Both the position numbers and the translations under genes were made by a program. Below are positions 1-5,215 of a stretch of DNA of 5,215 nt, piece after piece. Source of the stretch: Treponemataceae bacterium (GTDB lineage: Bacteria; Spirochaetota; Spirochaetia; Treponematales; Treponemataceae); the NCBI GenBank assembly GCA_024402455.1, contig JAKSTS010000090.1, positions 1 through 5,215 of the forward strand, read 5' to 3'. The notes beneath the pieces are model-generated. The model worked only from the letters and a program-made list of their open reading frames with translations. It had not been told where the DNA came from and searched no databases. Numbering within the stretch: position 1 is the first letter of the stretch; each line of letters begins with the position of its first letter.

Positions 1-1
1 T

Positions 2-79
2 CAGGTTATGATTGTTATTGTAGCTATTGTAATATCGATGGGAGCAAGTAAAAACTTATTAAAAGGGCTGGAAAGCTAA
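2..79 (+). CDS. C-terminal end of an unidentified hydrophobic protein (partial)
   Basis: An open frame enters from the left edge and stops at TAA 77-79, giving 25 visible residues. They form a hydrophobic stretch (VMIVIVAIVISMG) followed by a short basic and polar tail (ASKNLLKGLES). This fits the last transmembrane segment of a membrane protein with a short tail outside the bilayer. I do not recognise the family. An ATG at position 8 could start a 23-residue hydrophobic peptide of the type I toxin or holin-like kind, but the window begins too close to judge its ribosome binding site, so a truncated longer gene is the simpler reading. A good intrinsic terminator lies 70 nt downstream in the same orientation, which agrees with this being the last gene of a transcript. 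Confidence 0.5.
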   Translation, partial: QVMIVIVAIVISMGASKNLLKGLES

Positions 80-148
80 ATTGTTATCTAACGGGGCAAC
101 ACATCACGCTTTAACGTGTGAAAGAATTGAATATTGATACCTAAGCAG

Positions 149-183
149 CGGTTATTATTCGAAAGAGTAGTAGCCGTTTTTTT
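149..183 (+). terminator. Rho-independent terminator with GAAA tetraloop
   Basis: A 12-bp stem (149-160 with 165-176) closes on a GAAA loop (161-164) and is followed at once by seven T residues (177-183). Every stem position pairs when G-U wobbles are allowed; four pairs are wobbles, so the hairpin is strong as RNA but imperfect as DNA. This makes it directional: the opposite strand would form a weaker stem. It probably ends the transcript of the hydrophobic protein encoded at the left edge. Confidence 0.85.
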
Positions 184-210
184 ATGCCCACAGAAAGCAA
201 AGGAGGATTG

Positions 211-270
211 ATGGATGCCTTTGATTGCATGAAAGAACCTGCTATTGCCGGAAACGCAGAAAAACTCTAA
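211..270 (+). CDS. Possible 19-aa peptide with strong ribosome binding site
   Basis: AAAGGAGG (199-206) lies 4 nt before an ATG that opens a 20-codon frame ending TAA at 268-270; the product is MDAFDCMKEPAIAGNAEKL. The Shine-Dalgarno is the best in the left part of the window, although the spacing is short. The peptide has no recognisable domain. It could be a leader peptide for the alternating hairpins that begin inside it, or the start of a broken gene: after the stop the same frame stays open to 394-396, and another frame reads a Cys-rich sequence. Codon content gives no help at this length. Function unknown. Confidence 0.3.
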   Translation: MDAFDCMKEPAIAGNAEKL

Positions 271-316
271 TCCCGGCAACGGAAGACCCGGGAAACAAGT
301 GTGCCTATTGCCGGAA
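242..316 (+). repeat. 12-bp direct repeat with internal inverted copy, mutually exclusive hairpins
   Basis: CTATTGCCGGAA occurs at 242-253 and again at 305-316, 63 nt apart. Between them CCGGCAA (273-279) is the inverse of TTGCCGG, which is present in both copies (245-251 and 308-314). The segment 271-276 (TCCCGG) can also pair with CCGGGA at 288-293. Three hairpins therefore compete for the same central segment. This arrangement is seen in RNA switches and attenuators, but it may also arise from repeated codons in a former gene. No T-run follows directly, so none of the hairpins is a terminator by itself. Confidence 0.55.
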
Positions 317-566
317 GCATAACAAAAAATGAAATTCAACAATGTGGGTGGTTAGGAAACTTGAAATTTAGGAAACAGCTGGTATCTCTGAAATAGATGC
401 CAAACAATTGAATATTTTAACAGACCATAAAAAGTGGAATGCAAAATGATAAATCATATTGCAGCCACCTTTTTTATTCGTGCGGAGGGTTTAATACGTG
501 GGCAAAGCCCTAACGCTTGCGTCGTAAAGAAGACTATTAAATCCGACTGCAACCACTTATTAAGAA

Positions 567-604
567 CAACATACCTCGCTGCTTGCGGCGAGGTTGTTGC
601 TTTT
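567..604 (+). terminator. Strong hairpin plus CTTTT before the TnpW-like gene, possible attenuator
   Basis: The arms 567-581 and 586-599 form 14 base pairs with one bulged T (572) and one G-U pair, closed by a CTTG loop (582-585) of the stable G-CUUG-C kind. The hairpin is followed by CTTTT (600-604). The T-run is short, so termination may be partial. It ends only 6 nt before the AGGAG of the next gene, so it can act as a terminator for read-through from the left or as an attenuator and insulator controlling the small gene downstream. Confidence 0.55.
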
Positions 605-624
605 CAGAAAAGGAGATTTTAATC

Positions 625-831
625 ATGGAAAATGAAAAGATTATTACAACTGAAACAGATACCAATATTACCGGAACTGATGGTGCTACCATTCCAGATC
701 CGGCAAATGTTGTTAGCAGAACCATAGGAAAGACAACTTATATTGCTAATTTACATTTCAAAGAGCAGGGGCAGATCTTCTCGCAGAAGCTAAAAAGGGT
801 GTTAAAAGCTGATGCTGTACTAGCAAGTTAA
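625..831 (+). CDS. TnpW-like small transposon-associated protein
   Basis: This is a 68-aa protein with a Thr- and Asp-rich N-terminus (about 1-30), a central core RTIGKTTYIANLHF (32-45), and a basic, probably helical C-terminus SQKLKRVLKA (53-62). The layout matches, from memory, the TnpW family: a variable polar head, then an xIGxTTYxVxxHF-type core, then a KxxRLL-type helix. TnpW was named from clostridial Tn4451-type transposons and is common in Firmicutes integrative elements; its molecular role is not established. The ATG at 625 has AGGAG at 611-615 with 9-nt spacing; an upstream TTG start at 583 would lie within the hairpin loop and is unlikely. The usual neighbours, such as a large serine recombinase, are absent: ptsI comes next. 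It may be a stranded remnant or cargo of a mobile element. Another frame in the 3' half (ending near 820) is also open, but the annotated frame fits the family better. Confidence 0.65.
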   Translation: MENEKIITTETDTNITGTDGATIPDPANVVSRTIGKTTYIANLHFKEQGQIFSQKLKRVLKADAVLAS

Positions 832-908
832 AAGGTTGTGCGACATTGTGCATTAAAATTTAAAGGTGTTGGCGTGTCGTATGTAAACTCTTTGTTACGA
901 AAAAATCC

Positions 909-925
909 TGACTGTTTGACAGTCA
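909..925. promoter_or_regulatory. Inverted repeat over the ptsI -35 box, possible operator
   Basis: TGACTG (909-914) and CAGTCA (920-925) form a perfect 6-bp inverted repeat around TTTGA. The right arm and spacer contain the whole -35 hexamer TTGACA (916-921). A protein bound here would block or alter polymerase access. The regulator is unknown. The repeat is short enough to occur by chance. Confidence 0.35.
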
Positions 926-944
926 TCGCTTGCGCTGATATATT
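916..944 (+). promoter_or_regulatory. Sigma-70 type promoter for ptsI
   Basis: A consensus -35 box TTGACA (916-921) is followed by a 17-nt spacer and TATATT (939-944), which matches five of six bases of the -10 consensus. It is the best promoter in the window. The usual 6-8 nt from the -10 box to the start of transcription places the first RNA base at about 951-952, which is the ptsI ATG. Transcription from here would also serve der and the genes after it if there is read-through. Confidence 0.75.
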
Positions 945-951
945 CATATCT

Positions 952-2673
952 ATGAAGATTTTGCAGGGTGTTTCTGCTTCTGCCGGAATCGGTGCAGGTT
1001 CCGTTTTTGTTATTCCAGAAGCTGAACAGACAGTAATTAGTAAAAAGTCCATTTCAGAAAAAGATGTTCAGCCGCAATGGGAACGTTTCTTGCAGGCTGT
1101 TGAACAGACAAAAAATGATCTTAAAGTAATTGATAACTCGCAAAACAAAGAACAGACTGAAATTTTTAACACTTACATGGTCATGCTTGAAGATTCAGTA
1201 TTTATTGAACAGATAAAAAAAGCACATTCTTCAAGTCTTTTGAATATTGAATATGTTGTGTATACGCAATATCAGCAGATGGCAGAATCTATGCGCATTA
1301 CTCAGGATGCATATCTTGCACAGCGTGCAGATGATATCTGCGATATTTTTGGGCGGGTTGTAAATTCGTTGACCGGCAAAAAGCGTTTTGATATTGAAGC
1401 TGTCCCGGAAAAAGCCGTAATTGTTGCAAAAACAATGCTGCCGACAGATGTCGTTATGCTCGAAAAGCGCAAGCCTTCGGCAGTTGTGCTTGAAGAAGGC
1501 GGCAAAAACAGCCACTTTGCAATATTGGCACGCAATTATGGAATTCCGTTAGTTCTTGGAATAAAAGACGTTTTAAAATATTTTTCTACAGGCGACAAGG
1601 CTATAATTAATGGCGACACTGGTTCGGTTGTAATAAACCCCGATGATGCGCAGTCTGAACAGTTTAAAAAAGCTCTTGAAGCACAAAAAGAAAAAGAAAA
1701 AAAGCTTGCCTTATTCAAAGCAAAACAGGCAAAAACAAAAGACGGCACGGTTTTCGGTGTTTTCGCAAATATCGGTTCTCCAGAAGAAGCTTCTTTTGCA
1801 TTGAGCGAAGGTGCAGACGGCATCGGTCTTTTCCGCACGGAATTTATGTTTATGAATTCTAAGCATATGCTTTCTGAAGACGAACAGTACGAAGCATATG
1901 CAGAAGTGCTGAAAGCCATGAAAGGAAAAACCGTAACAATCCGCACTATGGACGCAGGTGCAGATAAAGTTGTTCCGTTAAAAGATGTTTCAGAAGCAGA
2001 CGAAACAAATCCGCTTTTGGGCTGTCGTGCAATTCGTGTAAGTCTTTCGATGGTTGATTTGTTCAAAACGCAGCTTAGGGCTTTGTTTCGTGCCAGCGTG
2101 CACGGCAATCTCCGCATAATGTTTCCGCTTGTCTGCACAATAGAAGAACTTGAAACTGCGCTCAAAATCGTTGATGAAGTAAAAAAAGAGCTTGCTGTTG
2201 AAAAGTGCATGTTTTCTGACAGCGTAAAAATTGGAATTATGGTTGAAACAGCCGCTGCTGCTGTAATTTCAGATATGTTTGCAGAAAAAGCAGATTTCTT
2301 TTCGATTGGTACAAACGATTTGACCCAATATTCTTTGGGAGTTGACCGCGACAATACAAAAGTGTCATATCTTTTTGACGAAATGCATCCTGCAATTCTC
2401 AGAATGATTCATCAGGTTGTAAAAAATGCGGATGCAAAAAAAATATCGGGATCAGTCTGTGGAGAAATGGCTTCGCGCCCGGAAGGAATTGTGTTTCTTG
2501 CTGGTCTTGGTGTCAGAAATTTCAGCATGAGTGCTGGTAAACTGAGTGCTGCAAAAGAACTTCTTTCAAAATATGATATCTCTGAATTTGAAAAACTGGC
2601 AGAAAAAGCATTAAAAACATCATCTGCTGCTGCCATAAAAAATCTTGCAGATTCATTGCTCAAAAAAAAATAA
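952..2673 (+). CDS. ptsI: Phosphoenolpyruvate-protein phosphotransferase (PTS Enzyme I)
   Basis: Cytoplasmic Enzyme I transfers phosphate from phosphoenolpyruvate through its own histidine to HPr, the first step of the sugar phosphotransferase system. The ATG at 952 gives 573 aa, the normal family length, and starts with the typical MKILQGVSASAGIGAG. The frame extends to a GTG at 838, but those 38 residues do not look like Enzyme I and have no proper ribosome site. An N-terminal HPr-binding and phosphohistidine region (1-230) carries GGKNSH with the catalytic His at 188. The C-terminal PEP-binding barrel has IGLFRTEF (Arg295), RTMDAGADK (Arg331), MVET (Glu432), FSIGTNDLTQY (449-460) and the catalytic Cys503 in SVCGEM. 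All key residues are present, so the enzyme should be active. The Thr usual before Ser-His is Asn186. No HPr gene or sugar permease is in the window. In treponemes with few or no PTS permeases the system is thought to be mainly regulatory, but that cannot be tested here. Confidence 0.97.
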   Translation: MKILQGVSASAGIGAGSVFVIPEAEQTVISKKSISEKDVQPQWERFLQAVEQTKNDLKVIDNSQNKEQTEIFNTYMVMLEDSVFIEQIKKAHSSSLLNIEYVVYTQYQQMAESMRITQDAYLAQRADDICDIFGRVVNSLTGKKRFDIEAVPEKAVIVAKTMLPTDVVMLEKRKPSAVVLEEGGKNSHFAILARNYGIPLVLGIKDVLKYFSTGDKAIINGDTGSVVINPDDAQSEQFKKALEAQKEKEKKLALFKAKQAKTKDGTVFGVFANIGSPEEASFALSEGADGIGLFRTEFMFMNSKHMLSEDEQYEAYAEVLKAMKGKTVTIRTMDAGADKVVPLKDVSEADETNPLLGCRAIRVSLSMVDLFKTQLRALFRASVHGNLRIMFPLVCTIEELETALKIVDEVKKELAVEKCMFSDSVKIGIMVETAAAAVISDMFAEKADFFSIGTNDLTQYSLGVDRDNTKVSYLFDEMHPAILRMIHQVVKNADAKKISGSVCGEMASRPEGIVFLAGLGVRNFSMSAGKLSAAKELLSKYDISEFEKLAEKALKTSSAAAIKNLADSLLKKK

Positions 2674-2752
2674 ATAATCCGGCATCTTTTAAAAAATAGA
2701 GCCTTGTTGAAAATATATGCCGCTTTGGCAGCCCTAAAAGAAAGGACTAAAA

Positions 2753-4189
2753 ATGGAAGAAAACGAAGAAGTAATTGAAACAGAATCTTCAACAGGTTTT
2801 GATGAATCAAAAAAATATAAGAATCTGCCAAAAATTGTAATTGCAGGACGTCCAAATGTAGGAAAATCGACTCTTTTTAACCGTCTGCTTCAGCAGCGGC
2901 GTGCAATTACAGACCCGACACCTGGTGTAACTCGCGATCCGATTGAAGAAGACTGTTTTATAAACGGTTATCCTGTGCGCATTATGGATACCGGCGGTTT
3001 TAAGCTTGAACGCGAAATTGGTACGGTTGAAGCAATGCTTGACGAGCTTGTCGTTGAAAAAACTGTAGAAGCACTAAAGAGTGCAGATTTGATTCTGCTT
3101 TTGCTTGAAGCAGGTGTAATTACAGCAGAAGACGAAGAATTTATTGCACTTCTCAGACCTTATTGGAATAAAGTTGTTGCTGCCGTAAACAAAACAGAAG
3201 GCGGTCGACTCGAAGAAGAAGCATATAATTTTTATCAGTATGGTTTTGACGAGCTTGTTTTTATCAGTGCAGAACACGGCGACAGAATAGACGAACTTTC
3301 TGAAATGCTTGTAAAAAAGCTTGATTTTTCAAATGTTGAAGAAGGTGAAGAAGAAACGCGCATAAGAATTGCAATTGTAGGAAAACCTAACACAGGAAAA
3401 TCTACGCTTGCAAACCGACTTACGCACAGCCAGGCTTCTATTGTAAGCAATTATGCTGGAACAACGCGTGATGTTGTTGAAGGCGATTTTGAATATCGCG
3501 AAAAGAAATTTCATATTCTTGATACAGCCGGCATCCGCCGCAAGGCAAAAGTTCACGTAGATGTTGAATATTATTCAGTTAACAGGGCAATTAAGTCGCT
3601 TGATAAAGCTGACATTGTTTTTCATATGATTGATGCGCAGGAAGGGCTTGCTGAACAGGATAAAAAAATTGTTTCTCTTGCCTGTGAGCGTGGACTTGGC
3701 GTTATTTTTGTGCTTAACAAATGGGACACACAGGAGCAGAGTCGCAAAACTTTTAGAAGTGCAGAACAGAACATGAAGATTATGTTTGGTCAGATGAGCT
3801 ATGCACCTGTTGTTGCTTTGTCTGCTTTAGAAGGCAAGGGTATTAAAGATCTGCTCAATACTGCACTTGAACTTTATGAACAGTTGACGCATAAAATTGA
3901 AACTGGTCCGTTAAACACGGCACTAAAAGATTGGGTTACAGCTTATCCTCCGCCAGCAAGCAGAAGCGGACAGTTTAAAGCCAGATATATGGTGCAGACA
4001 AGTGTAAAACCTGTTAATTTTCTGCTTTTCTGTACGCGCCCTGAAGTTGTTTCGCAGTCATATCTTACATATATTAAAAATCATATACGGTCTGACCTCG
4101 GTTATGATAAAATTCCTGTGCAGCTTGAACTGAAGGCAAGCCGCAAAAAATGGGAATCATATCGGAAAGACCGCGATAATCAGGATTGA
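2753..4189 (+). CDS. der: Ribosome assembly GTPase Der (EngA), double Era-like domains
   Basis: Der is an essential cytoplasmic GTPase acting late in 50S subunit assembly. The 478-aa product has two G domains and a C-terminal KH-like domain. Domain 1: GRPNVGKST (32-40), PGVTRD (57-62), DTGG (79-82), NKTE (146-149) and SAEHG (172-176). Domain 2: GKPNTGKST (210-218), AGTTRD (235-240), DTAGIRRK (257-264), NKWD (322-325) and SALEGKG (357-363). The KH-like part covers about 380-470. An acidic extension of about 25 residues precedes the first beta strand, where most Der proteins have only a few. The ATG is supported by AAAGGA (2741-2746) at suitable spacing. Domain 1 has Glu where NKxD has Asp, which normally contacts the guanine base; domain 2 is canonical. 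The gene lies 79 nt after ptsI with no terminator between them, and its stop is 2 nt before the next start codon. Confidence 0.97.
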   Translation: MEENEEVIETESSTGFDESKKYKNLPKIVIAGRPNVGKSTLFNRLLQQRRAITDPTPGVTRDPIEEDCFINGYPVRIMDTGGFKLEREIGTVEAMLDELVVEKTVEALKSADLILLLLEAGVITAEDEEFIALLRPYWNKVVAAVNKTEGGRLEEEAYNFYQYGFDELVFISAEHGDRIDELSEMLVKKLDFSNVEEGEEETRIRIAIVGKPNTGKSTLANRLTHSQASIVSNYAGTTRDVVEGDFEYREKKFHILDTAGIRRKAKVHVDVEYYSVNRAIKSLDKADIVFHMIDAQEGLAEQDKKIVSLACERGLGVIFVLNKWDTQEQSRKTFRSAEQNMKIMFGQMSYAPVVALSALEGKGIKDLLNTALELYEQLTHKIETGPLNTALKDWVTAYPPPASRSGQFKARYMVQTSVKPVNFLLFCTRPEVVSQSYLTYIKNHIRSDLGYDKIPVQLELKASRKKWESYRKDRDNQD

Positions 4190-4191
4190 GC

Positions 4192-4515
4192 ATGGCGAAT
4201 CTGACGATTGGAGAAGTTGAACAGCTTACAGGTGTAAAAGCTCATGTACTTCGCTATTGGGAAGAGCACATACCGTTTCTTTCTCCTCAAAAAGATGGTT
4301 TTGGCAGACGAATTTATTCATCCAGAGATGTGCAGCTTGTTATGCGCCTTAAATTTCTTGTTGTTGACAGAAAATTTACTGTTGAAGGCGCTGCAGAACA
4401 ATTAATAAGAGAAAGTGTTGAATCTGATAATTCAAGTTTAAAAACCGACATAAATCTTTTAAAAAATGAACTTATTGATTTATATACACGCGTAAAGGCG
4501 CAAAAGGAACAGTAA
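4192..4515 (+). CDS. Short MerR-family transcriptional regulator
   Basis: The 107-aa protein begins LTIGEVEQLTGVKAHVLRYWEE (residues 4-25), the classic MerR helix-turn-helix ending in RYWE. A wing follows (GFGRRIYSSRDV, 36-47), then a second helical segment (about 48-73) and a charged helical tail (about 82-107) that may form the dimerising coiled coil. There is no cysteine and no effector-binding domain, so a metal or drug sensor is unlikely; it is a minimal MerR protein that may bind DNA constitutively or with a partner. ATG 4192 is preferred over TTG 4186 because AGGA (4182-4185) sits 6 nt upstream of it; the TTG also overlaps the der stop. The 2-nt gap to der suggests translational coupling. 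Its target is unknown. Confidence 0.9.
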   Translation: MANLTIGEVEQLTGVKAHVLRYWEEHIPFLSPQKDGFGRRIYSSRDVQLVMRLKFLVVDRKFTVEGAAEQLIRESVESDNSSLKTDINLLKNELIDLYTRVKAQKEQ

Positions 4516-4519
4516 TTCT

Positions 4520-5215
4520 GTGAGTGAAAAAGTACCATTTTATGAGTCTGTGGCAAAAAAAACGCCTGCAAAAAAAAGTGAAAAAACAAAAAGCAAGATT
4601 GAATCTGCCTTTAAAACAGGAAAAAAAGCGGCACTTGAAAATGCCGGCAGAAATAATCCAAAAGCATCTGCTGTTCAGCAGAAAAAGGCAAGAATTGAAA
4701 ACGGCAGAACTTTTGCATACGAAATTTCAGAGAATATTTTCGGGCAGTTTTCAAAAGATTCAAAAACTATAATAAGCAGTTTTGATGAGATTGTTCAAAG
4801 TGTAAGCCCGCTTAACAGCAAGCAGTTCTGTGCATTGCCGCATAAAATCAAAGAACTGTCGCACGATTTGACAGACACACGGAATATGCGCCGGCTTGGC
4901 TATATGAACAGCAAAGAATATCTTTCTGCTTATGTACGTTATTTTGCCTGGTGGAATTTATTCAGATTGTGCAGTGTGTTTGAATCTTTTGAATCTGATG
5001 CGTTTGCGTTTTTAAAAGACGGAGATGTGATTTTAGACATTGGTTCCGGTCCATTGACTGCTGTTATTGCTTTGTGGCTTGCTCGCCCGGAACTTAGGGC
5101 AAAAAAACTTAATGTAGTTGCAGTTGATTTGTCTTCCGGGGCTTTGTCGCTTGGTGAAGAACTTTTTCTTGCTGTTGCGGCACGCACCTGCTCACAAAAC
5201 GAAATGCCGTGGCAT
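4520..5215 (+). CDS. Class I SAM-dependent methyltransferase, N-terminal part (runs off the window)
   Basis: The open frame starts at GTG 4520 and runs without a stop to the last base, giving 232 codons. Residues 12-60 are rich in Lys, Ala and Asn and look disordered. Residues 65-165 are a helical region with YLSAYVRYFAWWNLFRL (135-150 area). The Rossmann fold then begins: motif I VILDIGSGPLT (170-180) for S-adenosylmethionine, and the acidic end of strand beta-2 at VVAVDLS (199-205, Asp203). The substrate cannot be told from this part; a Tyr-rich helical region before the SAM motif recalls Rsm22-like ribosomal methyltransferases, but that is a weak comparison. AAGGA at 4504-4508 lies 11 nt before GTG. 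It begins 4 nt after the MerR gene and is probably in one operon with it and der; with Der in ribosome assembly, an RNA or ribosomal substrate would be plausible. Confidence 0.8.
   Translation, partial: MSEKVPFYESVAKKTPAKKSEKTKSKIESAFKTGKKAALENAGRNNPKASAVQQKKARIENGRTFAYEISENIFGQFSKDSKTIISSFDEIVQSVSPLNSKQFCALPHKIKELSHDLTDTRNMRRLGYMNSKEYLSAYVRYFAWWNLFRLCSVFESFESDAFAFLKDGDVILDIGSGPLTAVIALWLARPELRAKKLNVVAVDLSSGALSLGEELFLAVAARTCSQNEMPWH

Larger units (their letters stand above)
184..566. other. Gene-poor structured stretch before the TnpW-like gene
   Basis: There is no confident gene here. The stretch holds a good Shine-Dalgarno (AGGAGG, 201-206) before a 19-codon ORF, and a duplicated 12-base word (242-253 and 305-316) with an inverted partner between the copies. 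It also has a small GGGC-AAA-GCCC hairpin (500-510) next to an ACG-CTTG-CGT mini-hairpin (513-522). A GTG-started 62-codon frame at 434-622 exists, but it runs through the strong hairpin at 567-599 and through the next gene's ribosome binding site, and has no Shine-Dalgarno, so I do not call it. The stretch may be a decayed mobile-element segment or a structured RNA leader. Confidence 0.5.

Noticed and set aside
88..342. 84-codon minus-strand frame opposite the repeat region
   Set aside because: It runs through the opposite strand of a clear plus-strand terminator and lacks a family signature; the frame appears to be open by chance.
361..388. TTGAAA with TATCTC as a promoter for the TnpW-like gene
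   Set aside because: The -10 match is poor and the spacer is 16 nt; not good enough to call.
434..622. 62-codon plus-strand frame from GTG 434
   Set aside because: No Shine-Dalgarno, no recognisable motif, and it spans the strong hairpin at 567-599 and the next gene's ribosome binding site.
842..890. CGACA/TGTCG inverted pair upstream of ptsI
   Set aside because: Only 5 bp with a loop of more than 30 nt; likely chance.
838..951. Extended 611-aa ptsI beginning at GTG 838
   Set aside because: The extra 38 residues do not resemble Enzyme I, the purine run lies only 2 nt from the GTG, and the ptsI promoter falls inside this part. The protein from ATG 952 has the normal family start and length.
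1536..2354. 272-codon minus-strand frame opposite ptsI
   Set aside because: A shadow of the ptsI codon pattern; Ser-rich translation with no domain signal, opposite a fully conserved enzyme.
2680..2730. Possible terminator between ptsI and der (CGGCAT/ATGCCG pair, and TGCC-GCTTT-GGCA)
   Set aside because: The first pairing has a loop of about 31 nt, the second is only 4 bp, and neither is followed by a T-run, so read-through into der is expected.
4524..4772. Lys-rich 82-codon plus-strand frame at the methyltransferase start
   Set aside because: It is an out-of-frame reading of the A-rich methyltransferase 5' end. The GTG 4520 frame stays open to the window end and carries the SAM motifs.

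Overview
The window looks like chromosome of a spirochete, most likely a host-associated Treponema. This rests on base composition (A+T-leaning, many GAA, AAA and GCA codons), on the protein character of EI and Der, and on the order ptsI, der, short MerR regulator, methyltransferase. The genus is inferred from sequence style only and was not checked by any search.

Left part, 1-951. A hydrophobic C-terminal tail of an unidentified protein (2-79) is followed by a convincing intrinsic terminator (149-183). About 440 bases follow without a confident gene. They hold a Shine-Dalgarno preceded 19-codon ORF, a cluster of mutually exclusive hairpins built on repeated TTGCCGG/CCGGCAA words, and a strong 14-bp hairpin ending in CTTTT directly before the ribosome binding site of a 68-aa protein. 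That protein resembles the transposon-encoded TnpW family of Firmicutes mobile elements. No recombinase follows it, so this part reads as a mobile-element remnant or small cargo module beside a core gene.

Right part, 952-5215. Four genes run on the plus strand: ptsI (Enzyme I of the phosphotransferase system), der (double-GTPase ribosome assembly factor), a short MerR-type regulator, and the first 232 codons of a class I SAM-dependent methyltransferase that runs off the window. der, the MerR gene and the methyltransferase gene are separated by 2 and 4 nt and are very probably one transcription unit. ptsI lies 79 nt upstream of der with no terminator between them, so it may belong to the same unit. 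ptsI has its own near-consensus sigma-70 promoter, whose -10 box ends 7 nt before the ATG, and there is no Shine-Dalgarno; its main transcript is predicted to be leaderless.

The most notable points are the predicted leaderless ptsI promoter with an overlapping inverted repeat, the orphan TnpW-like gene with a structured, attenuator-like leader, and the NKTE (not NKxD) motif in the first GTPase domain of Der. I found no CRISPR array, tRNA, rRNA or complete insertion sequence, and no clear evidence for an entirely new system.
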